A stretch of 64,000 nt of DNA from Novosphingobium sp. ST904 (GCF_001298105.1 NZ_LGJH01000166.1:248001-312000), one strand, 5' to 3'. Counted from the stretch's first letter, positions 53,450-62,807 are shown. The notes: generated from the sequence alone by a model not told the origin. Program-made: numbers and translations.

Positions 53450-53905
53450 ATGGACCGGGCGGACCGCGCACTTCTTGGTGCGTTGCAGGCAGACTCCTCG
53501 CGCTCGATCGCCGAACTGGCCGCGCTGGTGAATCTCTCGCCGTCTGCCTGCCATCGCCGTATCCGGGCGCTGGAGGAGCAGGGCCTGATCCTGGGATATG
53601 CCGCAAGGGTGGATGCCAGGCGGCTCGGGCTTGCCGTGGAGGTCTTCGTGGAAATCACGCTGACCAGCCAGACCCGCGAAGCGATGGAACGCTTCGAACG
53701 CGCGGTGGGGGATTTCGAGGATATCCTCGAATGCCACCTGATGTCGGGCGCGGCGGATTACCAGTTGCGCGTCGCCGCCGCCGACCTCGATCATTACGAC
53801 CGCATCCACCGGGACTGCCTGGCGCGGCTGCCGGGGGTTTCCTCGATGCGGACCAGCTTCTCGCTGCGGCGGATCAAGCGCTTCGAAGGCTATGCGGTGC
53901 CCTGA
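53450..53905 (+). CDS. Lrp/AsnC family transcriptional regulator
   Basis: A 151-residue regulator. The N-terminal helix-turn-helix reads DRALLGALQADSSRSIAELAALVNLSPSACHRRIRALEEQGLILGYAARVD. The RAM ligand-binding domain follows: VFVEITLTSQTREAMERFERAV, DILECHLMSGAADYQLRVAAADLDHYDRI, LARLPGVSSMRTSFSLRRIKRFEGYAVP. Being divergent from ald, it is likely the alanine-responsive activator of ald, analogous to AldR of other bacteria. Confidence 0.93.
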   Translation: MDRADRALLGALQADSSRSIAELAALVNLSPSACHRRIRALEEQGLILGYAARVDARRLGLAVEVFVEITLTSQTREAMERFERAVGDFEDILECHLMSGAADYQLRVAAADLDHYDRIHRDCLARLPGVSSMRTSFSLRRIKRFEGYAVP

Positions 53906-53928
53906 CCGCCGCCGGTGGCCGATCGCCT

Positions 53929-55683
53929 TCAGTGAGCGTCGCGCAGGTCCTGGGTGAGGATGCGGTCACGGGCGGCGCGCAGATCGCCGGTCTCGTACTG
54001 GATCGACAGGCGCTCCTTGTCGCTGGAGCGATAGGTATTCTCGGCAATGTCGATCTGTTCGAGGGACAGGCCGAGCACTTCCAGCGCCTCGCGGCCCATG
54101 ACCACGGCCGATTCCATCACTTCGCGGACCATGAAGGTGACGGGTGCGTCCTTCAGGCGGATCATCGCGCGGCGGTCGTAGACGCGGGCAACGATGCGGG
54201 CATCCGGGAAAGCCTCGTGGACGTTGAGGAGGAAGCTTTCCGAAAGCTGGTCGCCGTCGATGCAGAACACGATCATCTGCGCATGGCCCGCGCCTGCCTG
54301 CCGCAGCAGGTCGATACGGGTGCCGTCGCCGAACCAGACTTTCGCGCCGAAGCCGCTGGCCACGTCGATCATCTCGATATCGGTGTCGATCAGCGTCACC
54401 TGGATATCGGCGGCGATCATCACTTGCGCCACGGTCTGGCCGAAGCGGCCGTAACCGACGACCAATGCGCTGGCACCGTCCTTGCGCGGGCCTTCGCGGG
54501 TTTCCTTGCTGACGGGCATTTCGCGGATGCGCGCGGTGGCCATCATCAGGAACGGGGTGGTGATCATGGACAGGGTGACGATGGCGCTGAACAGGCTGGC
54601 CGCCTGCGGCTCGATCAGCCAGGCGTTCTGGGCCTGGGCGAAGAGCACGAAGCCGAATTCGCCGCCCTGGCTCAGCAGCAGGCCGAGCGCCAGCGCGCTG
54701 CGCCAGTTCATCCTGAACAGCAGGCCGAGCCCGAAGATCACCGATGCCTTCACCGCGATCAGCGCCACCGCCATGGCGGCGACGAACATCGGCCGCTCGG
54801 CAATGGCCGAAAGGTCCAGCATCATGCCCACCGACATGAAGAACAGGCCGAGCAGGATCGAGCGGAACGGCTCCACGTCCGCTTCCAGTTCATGGCGATA
54901 GGGGGTATCGGCCAGCATGACCCCGGCGATGAAGGCGCCCAGCGCGGTCGACAGGCCGAGCGACTGCATCAGCGCGGCCGAGGCGATCACCGTGAACAGC
55001 GCGGCGAAGACGAACATCTCGCGCTCGCCCAGGTTGCCGATCAGGCGGAACAGCGGCCGGATCACGAAGCGCCCGGCCAGGATGAGCCCGGCGATGGCGG
55101 CCAGCGTCTCCAGCACCAGGATCCAGCCCGGAGGGCCTTCCGGCAGGTGCGGGTTGCGGTTCATCGCCGCGATGATGGTGATGAGCGGGATGATCGAGAG
55201 GTCCTGGAACAGCAGGACCGCGAACGAACGCTCGCCGAACGGGGTGTTGAGGCGTCCGGCGCTCTGGAGCATCGGCAGGACCTGTGCCGTCGAGGACAGG
55301 CCGAGCGGCAGGCCCAGCGCCAGCGATGCGGCGACGCTGAACCCGGTCGAATAGAAGATCACCGCCGAAACCGCGAGGCCGCAAAGAGTCACTTGCAGGA
55401 AGCCGAGCCCGAAGATCTCGCTGCGCATCCGCCACAGCCGCCGCGGCGCCAGTTCGAGGCCGACGATGAACAGCAGCAGCGTGATCCCCAGTTCCGCGAT
55501 CCCCAGCTTGTTCTCGGCATCGCCGACGAGGCCGAAGGCATAGGGCCCGAGAATGGCCCCCGCGAGCAGGTAGCCCAGGGTGGCGCCAAGGCCGAGGCGG
55601 CGGAACAGCAGGACGAAGGCAAGCGCCGTTCCGAGCAGCAGGAAGCCGTCGTTCAGCAGGAATGCCTGAGTATGATCTTCCAT
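53929..55683 (-). CDS. Kef-type cation/proton antiporter with RCK domain
   Basis: A 584-residue inner-membrane protein. The CPA2 membrane part (about 12 helices, residues 10-390) contains GYLLAGAILGPYAFGLV, GIAELGITLLLFIVGLEL, LGLSSTAQVLPML, QDLSIIPLITIIAAM and LSQGGEFGFVLF. The C-terminal TrkA-N/RCK domain starts ALVVGYGRFGQTVAQVMIAADIQVTLIDTDIEMID. KefB/KefC proteins exchange K+ for protons and are opened by glutathione adducts; a KefF/G ancillary subunit is not next to it. Confidence 0.93.
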   Translation of the reverse strand: MEDHTQAFLLNDGFLLLGTALAFVLLFRRLGLGATLGYLLAGAILGPYAFGLVGDAENKLGIAELGITLLLFIVGLELAPRRLWRMRSEIFGLGFLQVTLCGLAVSAVIFYSTGFSVAASLALGLPLGLSSTAQVLPMLQSAGRLNTPFGERSFAVLLFQDLSIIPLITIIAAMNRNPHLPEGPPGWILVLETLAAIAGLILAGRFVIRPLFRLIGNLGEREMFVFAALFTVIASAALMQSLGLSTALGAFIAGVMLADTPYRHELEADVEPFRSILLGLFFMSVGMMLDLSAIAERPMFVAAMAVALIAVKASVIFGLGLLFRMNWRSALALGLLLSQGGEFGFVLFAQAQNAWLIEPQAASLFSAIVTLSMITTPFLMMATARIREMPVSKETREGPRKDGASALVVGYGRFGQTVAQVMIAADIQVTLIDTDIEMIDVASGFGAKVWFGDGTRIDLLRQAGAGHAQMIVFCIDGDQLSESFLLNVHEAFPDARIVARVYDRRAMIRLKDAPVTFMVREVMESAVVMGREALEVLGLSLEQIDIAENTYRSSDKERLSIQYETGDLRAARDRILTQDLRDAH

Positions 55684-55807
55684 CGGGGCCTTTCGGGCGG
55701 GAAGCGGAAAAAGCGGGGCGCGAAGGGGTTACTTAGAACCTCGCAGCGCAGCGCGTAACCCTCGATGGAGGGGGCCGGAGAAGTTTGGCCGAATTTATCC
55801 GCGCGGC

Positions 55808-56257
55808 CTAGCGGGGCAATATTCCGGTACAGACGTACTTCAGCACCAGCCCGTCCTCGCCCGCCCACTGTACCGCGGAAACCGCCGGGCTGGCGTCGCT
55901 CCAGTCCCGCAGGACGGCGCCGTTCGGCTGGACGATCCGCCAGTGATAGGACAGCACCCGGCCGTTCGCGCAGTCCACCGCGCGGTCGGCGTAGAGCATG
56001 GTGCCTTGCGGATAGCCGCCACCGGCGCGCAGCAGCACCTGCATCTGCTGGAACTGCCGCCCGATCATGCCGCTCTTCACGCTCAGCTTGTCCACATAGA
56101 CCCTGCGGCCGAGCATGTTCTCCACATTCGGCACGAAGAGGCGCTGCCACTGCGCGGTCGCGGCGGCGAGCGCCGGCGGCGAGATCAGGCTCAGGCCCAG
56201 GCTCAGGGATGCCAGGACGGGAAGCACGGCCAGAAGCGGAAGGTGCGGCCTCGTCAT
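55808..56257 (-). CDS. Secreted protein of unknown function
   Basis: A 149-residue protein with a strong signal peptide (LPLLAVLPVLASLSLGLSLISPPALAAA). The mature part includes WQRLFVPNVENMLGRRVYVDKLSVKSG, TMLYADRAVDCANGRVLSYHWRIVQPNGAVLRDW and AVQWAGEDGLVLKYVCTGILPR with two cysteines. I do not recognise the family. It lies five bases downstream of ftsK on the same strand, so it is probably cotranscribed. Confidence 0.72.
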   Translation of the reverse strand: MTRPHLPLLAVLPVLASLSLGLSLISPPALAAATAQWQRLFVPNVENMLGRRVYVDKLSVKSGMIGRQFQQMQVLLRAGGGYPQGTMLYADRAVDCANGRVLSYHWRIVQPNGAVLRDWSDASPAVSAVQWAGEDGLVLKYVCTGILPR

Positions 56258-56262
56258 CGCGA

Positions 56263-58646
56263 TCAGAGCGGGCTGCCGTTTTCGTCGCGATAGATGTCGC
56301 GGCGGCCGACATGGTTGGCGGGGCCGACGTAGCCGTCCTGCTCCATGCGTTCGACCCATTTGGCGGCAGTGTTGTAGCCCACGCCCATCTGGCGCTGGAG
56401 CCACGAGACCGACACCTTCTGGTTCTCGAACACGAGCTGGCAGACCTGGCGGTACTTGCGTTCTTCCGGTGCATCCGAAGCGGTGGCGTCGAGGTCGTCG
56501 AAGCCGAAGGAGCCTTCTTCCGGCTCTTCGGTGACGGCATCGACGTAATCCGGCTTGCCCTGTCCGCGCCAGTGGTCGGCAACGTGTTCGACTTCCTCGT
56601 CCGAGACGAAGGGGCCGTGGACGCGCTTGATCGGGTCGGTGCTGGGTTTGTAGAGCATGTCGCCCTTGCCCAGCAGCTGCTCGGCGCCCTGTTCGCCCAG
56701 GATGGTGCGGCTGTCGATGCGGCTGGTGACGGCGAAGGAGATGCGGGTCGGCAGGTTGGCCTTGATGACGCCGGTGATGACGTCGACCGAGGGGCGCTGG
56801 GTCGCCATGATGAGGTGGATGCCCGCGGCGCGGCTCTTCTGGCTGAGGCGCTGGATCAGCACTTCGATTTCCTTGCCGACGGTGACCATGAGGTCTGCCA
56901 GCTCGTCGACGATGAGGACGATCTGCGGCAGCGCCTCGTAGTCGAGCTGGCGGTCCTCGTAGAGTTCCTCGCCGGTCTCGGGATCGAAGCCGATCTGGAT
57001 GCGGCGGCCCAGCGGCTTGCCCTTGGCGGCGGCGGTGCGGACCTTCTCGTTGAAGCTGGCGAGGTTGCGCACGCTGATCTCGCTCATCTGGCGGTAGCGG
57101 CGCTCCATTTCCTCCACCGCCCACTTCAGCGCGCGCACGGCCTTGGGCGGTTCGGTGACGACGGGCGAGAGCAGGTGCGGGATGTCGTCGTAGCTCTTGA
57201 GTTCCAGCACCTTGGGATCGACGAGGATCAGGCGGCACTGCGCCGGGGTCAGGCGGTAGAGCAGCGAGAGCAGGATCGCGTTGAGGCCGACCGACTTACC
57301 CGAACCGGTCGTACCGGCGACGAGCAAGTGCGGCATAGTCGCAAGGTCGGCGACCACGGGTTCGCCGGCGATGTCCTTGCCCAGGATGATCGGCAGCATG
57401 CCCTTGTGGTTGGCGAAGGCCTCGGAGGCGACCATCTCCTTGAACGAGACCATCTGGCGGTCGGCGTTGGGCAGTTCGATGCCCATGACCGTGCGCCCCG
57501 GAATCGAGGAGACGCGCGCCGAGATCGCGCTCATGTTGCGGGCGATATCGTCGCCAGGCCGATCACGCGGCTGGCCTTGATGCCGGGTGCGGGCTCCAGT
57601 TCGTACATGGTGACGACGGGGCCGGTGCGCACTGCGGTGATCTCGCCCTTGACGTTGAAGTCGTCGAGCACGGTTTCCAGCAGGCGCGCGTTGCGTTCGA
57701 GGCTGAGCTTGTCGACCTTGGGCTGCGAATTGGGCGGCGGGTCGGCCAGCAGGTCGAGACCCGGCAGCGCGTACTTGTCGAACATGTCCTTCTGGCGGTT
57801 GCCGAGGGTAAGCTGCGCAGGGGTGGGGCTGGCCTTGGGGTCGCTGATCTCCGGGGCCTTGCGCGGCTTTTCCGAAGGACCGTCGATCCCGGCGGGCGCT
57901 TCCGCGCGGGCGGCGGCGCGGGGCTTGTCTTCCGCCGTTTCGCGCAGTTCCGCCTTCTTCGCGGCAGCGGCCGGAGCGGGGCCATCCTCTCGCGCACGGC
58001 CGATGCGGCCGGGGAGGGTCAGCAGGCGTACCCAGTCGAACGCGAAGACCTGCCCGATCAGCGCCACGCCCGCCAGCGCGCAGAGCAGCGCCAGAACGAG
58101 CGTGATCCAGCCCTGCACGGCCGCCGGCGTGAAGGCGGAGATCGAATTGATGGCCTTGGCGCCGAGCAGGCCGGTGATGCCGCCCATCGAGGCGGGAAGG
58201 ACGCCGCCGGGCTCGGTGAACAGCAGCGACATGACGGTGGCGATCAGCATCATGGCGATCGCCAGCACCGCCACCGGGCGCCACCAGCGCTGGTTCGAAT
58301 GCTCGATCTCGTTGTCGTCCTCCTCGACCAGCAGCCAGAGCTTGCGGGCGAAGACATAGAGCAGGGGAATGAACAGCGCCGCGACCGGGCCGAACAGCAC
58401 GAGCGCGCGCTCCGCCACCCAGGCGCCGACCGATCCCATCCAGTTCTGCGCCGGGCCGCCTGCCGCCGTGGAGGCGGAGGGGTCCGTCTGGTGATAGCTC
58501 ACCAGCGCAAGGGCGAGGAACGCCATCGCCGCGAACAGCGCCAGCGCGCCGCTCAACTCGGAGGCGCGGCGCAAGGAACGCTTCATGACGGCGCGCCAGT
58601 TCGGCTTGGCGATTCGCCGTCCGGGCGCGAGGGGCCGTGTGGCCAT
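56263..58646 (-). CDS. ftsK: DNA translocase FtsK, frameshifted
   Basis: ATG 58646 (AGGGGGA upstream) opens MATRPLAPGRRIAKPNWRAV. Four membrane helices follow (ELSGALALFAAMAFLALALVSY, LVLFGPVAALFIPLLYVFA and two more), then a Pro/Ala-rich linker. Near 57555 the frame is lost; one C restores SRVIGLADDIARNMSAISARV. The motor has Walker A VAGTTGSGKSVGLNA, Walker B IVLIVDELADLM and the C-terminal gamma winged helix (QKVSVSWLQRQMGVGYNTAAKWVERMEQDGYVG) that reads KOPS. About 794 residues. It coordinates chromosome segregation and division; truncation would be lethal or nearly so. Confidence 0.94.
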
Positions 58647-58713
58647 TGGAAATTCCCCCTGGAAATCGGGCCTTGGTAGCGCCCTGGATAATGCGCTCTG
58701 GCGGGACTCGCCG

Positions 58714-59286
58714 TCAAGAATGGATCGGGAACACCCTTGTGGGTGATCGGGCAAGGCCCTGAATCGCGGCCCATTTTCGCTTCGGCAGATGGCGTGCCCG
58801 ATGCCCGGTCATGCCGCCAAGCGCAATCACCGTAACGCCGGAACGTGCGGCGAGAAGGTGGAAACGCACCGGGCCGAGCGTGCCTGCGCCGGGGTGGGAG
58901 CGGGTGGGAAACACCGGCGAGAGCAACACGGCATCGGCACGGGCCCGGCGGGCTTCGGCGATTTCGCGCAGGGAATGGACGGTGACGAGGCGCAAGGTCG
59001 CGGGCCCGGGGGCGAGCTTTCCGGCCGCTCCGTAAGCGCCGTCCGCCCGCCATTCCCGCGCCTGCCGGGCGGTGCCGGACAGGACCACGCGGTGCCCGAA
59101 GCGCCGCGCTGCGCGGGCAAGCGCCTCGAACCGCGCCCGGCGATCGGCCGGCGCGAGGTGATAATGCCGGTAGATCAGGCCCGATCCGCGCGGAAGCCGG
59201 GCAAGGGCGTGCTCCAGCCCTCGATCGTTGCGGGCATCGCTCACCAGCCAAATGTCGGGAAGCGGCGATCTGGAAGGACGAGGCAT
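58714..59286 (-). CDS. Thiamine-phosphate-synthase-like protein
   Basis: A ~190-residue TIM-barrel protein: LPDIWLVSDARNDRGLEHALARLPRGSGLIYRHYHL, RRARFEALARAARRFGHRVVLSG, RLVTVHSLREIAEARRARADAVLLSPVFPTRSHPGAGTLGPVRF and VIALGGMTGHRARHL. The last two blocks match ThiE/TenI (SPVFpT.S...G.ig; ALGG). The N-terminal phosphate and pyrimidine contacts are weaker than in true ThiE, so a TenI-like role is possible. Start ATG 59286 is chosen; 59325 would overlap the divergent gene. Confidence 0.8.
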   Translation of the reverse strand: MPRPSRSPLPDIWLVSDARNDRGLEHALARLPRGSGLIYRHYHLAPADRRARFEALARAARRFGHRVVLSGTARQAREWRADGAYGAAGKLAPGPATLRLVTVHSLREIAEARRARADAVLLSPVFPTRSHPGAGTLGPVRFHLLAARSGVTVIALGGMTGHRARHLPKRKWAAIQGLARSPTRVFPIHS

Positions 59287-59323
59287 CTGGCGGTTCGGCA
59301 CGATGGCGCTATAGCAGCGCGCC

Positions 59324-59986
59324 ATGGATCAGCCAGCATCTCCGCTCGAAGACATTCGCGCCCGCATCGCGCAAGCCGCGCATATCGCCGGCCGCGAGCC
59401 CGCGTCGATCGAACTCGTCGCCATTTCCAAGACTCACCCGGCCGAGGCCATCGCGCCCCTGATCGCACAAGGCCAGCGCGTGTTCGGTGAGAACCGCGTG
59501 CAGGAAGCGGAGGCCAAGTGGCCCGCCCTGCGCGAGGCGCACCCCGACCTGCGGCTCCACCTCGTCGGCCAGCTTCAGTCGAACAAGGCGGAAGACGCGC
59601 TGGCGCTGTTCGACTGTATCCACTCGGTCGACCGGCCTTCGCTGGTTTCGGCGCTGGGCAAGGCGATGGACAAGGCCGGGCGGCAGGTTCCCTGTTTCGT
59701 GCAGGTCAACATCGGCGCGGAAGAGCAGAAGGGCGGCTGCGCGATTGCCGATGTGCCCGCGCTGCTGGCCGCCGCGCGCGAGGCGCAGATTCCCGTTGCG
59801 GGCCTGATGTGCGTGCCGCCGTTCGGCATCGAGGCGGCGCCGTTCTTCGCGCTGCTCGCCAAGATCGCGGCGGACAACGGCGTCTCGCAGCTCTCGATGG
59901 GCATGAGCGACGATTTCGAGGTCGCGGTCATGCTTGGCGCCACGCATGTGCGGGTCGGCAGCGCGCTGTTCGGCGCGCGGGACTGA
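59324..59986 (+). CDS. YggS-family PLP homeostasis protein
   Basis: A 220-residue single-domain alanine-racemase-fold protein. The PLP lysine is in ELVAISKTHPAEAIAPLI, FGENRVQEAEAKW and LHLVGQLQSNKAEDALALFDCIHSVDRP follow, then VQVNIGAEEQKGG, GLMCVPPFG and LSMGMSDDFEVAVMLGATHVRVGSALFG. YggS/PLPBP proteins carry PLP and maintain vitamin B6 and amino-acid balance. Divergent from the ThiE-like gene. Confidence 0.94.
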   Translation: MDQPASPLEDIRARIAQAAHIAGREPASIELVAISKTHPAEAIAPLIAQGQRVFGENRVQEAEAKWPALREAHPDLRLHLVGQLQSNKAEDALALFDCIHSVDRPSLVSALGKAMDKAGRQVPCFVQVNIGAEEQKGGCAIADVPALLAAAREAQIPVAGLMCVPPFGIEAAPFFALLAKIAADNGVSQLSMGMSDDFEVAVMLGATHVRVGSALFGARD

Positions 59987-59996
59987 TCGAAATCTT

Positions 59997-60033
59997 CCCG
60001 ACTTGTCCCGGATCGAGTCCGGGACAAGTCGGG
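59997..60033. terminator. Perfect 16-bp palindromic hairpin between convergent genes
   Basis: CCCGACTTGTCCCGGA (59997-60012) and TCCGGGACAAGTCGGG (60018-60033) pair without mismatch around TCGAG. It lies between yggS and pyk, which converge. It has the form of the dispersed 'TCCGGGA' hairpins of sphingomonads and probably ends both transcripts. Confidence 0.75.
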
Positions 60034-60054
60034 TTCATTCCTCGGCCGTCACTT

Positions 60055-61575
60055 TCAGTTCGGCGAATCCAGCTCGTTGCCGGTCAGCGTCACGACGTGC
60101 AGCAGGTTGGTCGAGCCCGGGGTGCCGAAGGGCACGCCCGCCAGCGCCACCAGGCGCGTGCCGGCGGCGCCGAAGCCGTGGCGCAGGGCCATGCGCTTGC
60201 CCTTGGCGATCATTTCCTCGAAGCTGCCGATATCCTTGGTGGTCACCGTATGGGCGCCCCACAGCAGCGCGAGGCGGCGGGCGGTCTTCATCGAGGGGGT
60301 CAGCACCAGCATCGGCGCACCGGGACGCTCGCGTGCGACGCGGCGGGCCGAACCGCCCGAGCCGGTGAAGACGATGATGCCCTCGATCGGCAGGGTGTCG
60401 GCGATGGTGGCGCAGGATGCCGAGAGCGCGTCTGCCGTGGTGGCATCGGGCGGGGTCTGGGCGAGGTGGATGCGTTCGCGGTAGGTGGAATCGGTTTCCA
60501 CCTTCACGGCGATGCGGTCCATGATGGTCACGGCTTCGACCGGCCACTGGCCGGCCGCCGTCTCGGCCGAGAGCATGACCGTATCGGCACCGTCATAGAC
60601 GGCGTTGGCGACGTCGGACACTTCGGCGCGGGTGGGCGAGGGGCTGGTGATCATCGATTCCAGCATCTGCGTGGCCACCACCACCGGCTTGCCGATGGCG
60701 CGGGTCTTGGCGATGATGTGCTTCTGGATCGGGGGCACTTCCTCGGGCAGCAGTTCCACGCCGAGATCGCCGCGGGCGACCATTATGCCGTCCGAAAGCT
60801 CGATGATACCGTCGATCGCGTCGACCGCTGCCGGCTTCTCGATCTTCGACATGAGCGCACAGGCCCCGCCGATCAGGCGGCGAGCCTCGGCCACGTCTTC
60901 GGGACGCTGGACGAAGGAGAGCCCGATCCAGTCCGCGCCCTGCTCCACCGAGAAAGCGAGGTCGCGGCGGTCCTTGTCGGTCAGCGCCGGGACGGGGACG
61001 ATGGCGTCAGGCACGTTCACGCCCTTGCGATCCGAGATGTAGCCGCCGACTTCGGCGGTGCACAGGATCGAATCGGCTTCCGGCTTGATGACCACGAGGC
61101 GCAGCTTGCCGTCGTCGATCAGCAGGCGCTGGCCCTTCTGGAGGATGCCGAACAGTTCGGGATGGGGCAGGCAGACGCGGTTCTCGTCACCCGGAGTGGG
61201 ATCGCGGTCCAGCGTGAAGTGCGCGCCGTGGCGCAGGAAGACCTTGCCTTCCGCGAAAGTGCCGACGCGCAGCTTGGGGCCCTGGAGGTCGCACAGGATG
61301 GAGACCGGGCGCATCAGGTCCTTTTCGACCGCGCGGATGTTGGCGATGGTTTCGCGGTGGGTTTCATGGTCGCCATGGCTCATGTTGACGCGGAAGGCGT
61401 CGGCGCCGGCCTTGAGCAGCTTGGCGATCGTCTCCTTGTCGCGGCTGGCAGGCCCCAGCGTGGCGAGAATCTTCACCTTGCGCTGGCGCTTGATGCCGCG
61501 ATGGTGCGGCGAACGGCGAAACGGAGGGGTGGTGGCCAAAATCTGTCTGCCTCTCTTTCGATATTTCGGCGACAT
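60055..61575 (-). CDS. pyk: Pyruvate kinase
   Basis: A ~506-residue enzyme that makes pyruvate and ATP from phosphoenolpyruvate and ADP. RKVKILATLGPASRDKETI, AFRVNMSHGDHETHRETI, SILCDLQGPKLRVG, MSKIEKPAAVDAIDGIIELSDGIMVARGDLGVEL and VVVATQMLESMITSPSPTRAEVSDVANAV are conserved. The start is uncertain: ATG 61575 gives about 30 residues before the domain. The end as read is TGNELDSPN; one missing base there would give an end at 60035 with AELKVTAEE instead. Allosteric C-domain present. Confidence 0.95.
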   Translation of the reverse strand: MSPKYRKRGRQILATTPPFRRSPHHRGIKRQRKVKILATLGPASRDKETIAKLLKAGADAFRVNMSHGDHETHRETIANIRAVEKDLMRPVSILCDLQGPKLRVGTFAEGKVFLRHGAHFTLDRDPTPGDENRVCLPHPELFGILQKGQRLLIDDGKLRLVVIKPEADSILCTAEVGGYISDRKGVNVPDAIVPVPALTDKDRRDLAFSVEQGADWIGLSFVQRPEDVAEARRLIGGACALMSKIEKPAAVDAIDGIIELSDGIMVARGDLGVELLPEEVPPIQKHIIAKTRAIGKPVVVATQMLESMITSPSPTRAEVSDVANAVYDGADTVMLSAETAAGQWPVEAVTIMDRIAVKVETDSTYRERIHLAQTPPDATTADALSASCATIADTLPIEGIIVFTGSGGSARRVARERPGAPMLVLTPSMKTARRLALLWGAHTVTTKDIGSFEEMIAKGKRMALRHGFGAAGTRLVALAGVPFGTPGSTNLLHVVTLTGNELDSPN

Positions 61576-61618
61576 ATGGCAAAGGCGGCATGACAAACCA
61601 AGGACGATTGGCAGAAAT

Positions 61619-61930
61619 ATGAACGGAAACGACCAGATCGACCAGCTTGACGACGCCGTGGCCGCCGCCGCGTTCCGTCGCCTCGTGCGCCACCTCCAGA
61701 ACCGCCACGATGCCCAGAACATCGACCTGATGGGATTGGCCGGATTCTGCCGCAACTGCCTGGCCGACTGGATCGTCGATGCCGGGTTCGCAAGCGACAG
61801 GGCCGCCGCCCGCGAAGTGATCCACGGCATGCCGTTCGGGGAATGGAAGCAGGCCTACCAGACCGAGGCGACGCCGGAGCAGATCGCGCGGATGGAAGAA
61901 AGCTTGAAGAAGAACGTCCCGGGGCACTGA
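61619..61930 (+). CDS. DUF1244 family protein
   Basis: A 103-residue protein: DQLDDAVAAAAFRRLVRHLQNRHDAQNIDLMGLAGFCRNCLADWIVDA, then GMPFGEWKQAYQTEATPEQIARMEES. These match DUF1244, whose conserved FCRNCL motif with two cysteines may bind metal. Widely present in alphaproteobacteria; function unknown. Divergent from pyk with a 43-bp gap. Confidence 0.9.
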   Translation: MNGNDQIDQLDDAVAAAAFRRLVRHLQNRHDAQNIDLMGLAGFCRNCLADWIVDAGFASDRAAAREVIHGMPFGEWKQAYQTEATPEQIARMEESLKKNVPGH

Positions 61931-61993
61931 TCCTTCGGCCTCGGCGACCCTGTGGCCCGGTTCGCCGGGTCGACGCCCGCGCGGTTGCGTCGA

Positions 61994-62323
61994 TCAGGAA
62001 CTCGCGAGCTTCATGAGCACGAGCCCGGCGAGGATCAGTCCGGCGGCGGCAAGGCGCATGACGCTCAGCGTTTCTCCGAGGAGCACGATCCCCACCGCGA
62101 AAGCGCCCAGAGCGCCGATGCCCGTCCACACCATGTAGGCGGTGCCGAGCGGCAGCACGCGCATCGCCCAGGACAGCAGGCCGAAGCTGGCGAGCATCGC
62201 GGCGAGCGTGACGATGCTGGGCCACAGCCGGGTGAAGCCGTGGGACTGTTTCATGGCCGAAGCCCAGACGACTTCGAACAGACCGGCAATGACGAGAACG
62301 ATCCAGGGCATGGCAGTGGGCAT
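61994..62323 (-). CDS. Small multidrug-resistance family transporter, Gdx/SugE type
   Basis: A 109-residue four-helix membrane protein. WIVLVIAGLFEVVWASAMKQSHGFTRLWPS has the essential membrane glutamate and the KxSxGFTRLxPS signature of the SugE/Gdx branch, which exports guanidinium rather than drugs. GTAYMVWTGIGALGAFAVGIVLLGE is the conserved helix-3 region. ATG 62323 is preferred because GGAGG lies six bases upstream on the minus strand; TTG 62329 is in frame. A possible guanidine-II riboswitch lies upstream. Confidence 0.9.
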   Translation of the reverse strand: MPTAMPWIVLVIAGLFEVVWASAMKQSHGFTRLWPSIVTLAAMLASFGLLSWAMRVLPLGTAYMVWTGIGALGAFAVGIVLLGETLSVMRLAAAGLILAGLVLMKLASS

Positions 62324-62346
62324 CGGCAACCTCCAAAAAGTGGCTG

Positions 62347-62416
62347 CCGGGCCGTCCCGGACTTGAATCCTTCAGGGCCGAAGCCGCTGAAAGCCGGGAA
62401 CGTTGTCACCGTTTAC
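62347..62416 (-). promoter_or_regulatory. Candidate guanidine-II (mini-ykkC) riboswitch upstream of gdx
   Basis: On the minus strand CCGGG-ACGG-CCCGG (62347-62360) is a perfect 5-bp hairpin with the ACGR tetraloop diagnostic of guanidine-II riboswitches, just upstream of the GGAGG of a Gdx-type exporter gene. A second ACGG (62409-62412) lies about 50 nt upstream in a much weaker hairpin (GTAA-ACGG-TGAC). The class requires two such hairpins; the second is doubtful. Confidence 0.35.
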
Positions 62417-62570
62417 GCTGCTTAGCCAAGGGGGCGGGCAGAGGCAACCGGGGCACTTTTCCCGCTCTACGCACAGGATTTCCACAGGGGGCGCCTTTGC
62501 CCGAATCCGGTGCAGCCGCTATCAGCCGCCGCCAAACCGATTCACGATTTTTTCTGGAGCACCAATACCG

Positions 62571-62807
62571 ATGGCCGAAACCACCGACGATCGCCTGCGT
62601 CTGCTGATCGAGCGCGTCGAGCGCCTCGAAGAGGAAAAGAAGGGCATTTCGGACGACATCCGCGACGTCTACAACGAAGGCAAGGCAGTCGGCTACGACG
62701 TCAAGATCATGCGCCAGATCGTCCGCATCCGTAAGATGAAGCCGGACGACCGCCGCGAGATGGACATGCTGCTCGATACCTACAAGACGGCTCTCGGCAT
62801 CGACTGA
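62571..62807 (+). CDS. DUF2312 (UPF0335) family protein
   Basis: A 78-residue highly charged helical protein with TGGAGC before ATG 62571: RLRLLIERVERLEEEKKGISDDIRDVYNEGKAVGYDVKIMRQIVRIRKMKPDDRREMDMLLDTYKTAL. This is the DUF2312/GapR-like family. GapR of Caulobacter, a member, binds overtwisted AT-rich DNA and affects chromosome topology, so a similar nucleoid role is likely. Confidence 0.93.
   Translation: MAETTDDRLRLLIERVERLEEEKKGISDDIRDVYNEGKAVGYDVKIMRQIVRIRKMKPDDRREMDMLLDTYKTALGID

Noticed and set aside
53185..55758. 857-residue plus-strand frame opposite the Kef antiporter
   Set aside because: Low-complexity His/Gln/Arg/Asp composition in the second half and no recognisable domain; mirror of a well-supported membrane protein gene.
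55765..58359. 864-residue plus-strand frame opposite ftsK
   Set aside because: Composition shadow of ftsK; no motifs; ftsK on the other strand is unambiguous.
59997..60033. Palindrome as an attachment or recombination site
   Set aside because: Lies between convergent genes, has hairpin-terminator geometry and resembles dispersed sphingomonad hairpins; no second copy or recombinase nearby.
59518..61593. 691-residue plus-strand frame across yggS and opposite pyk
   Set aside because: Spans two convergent real genes in a wrong frame and shows no conserved block.
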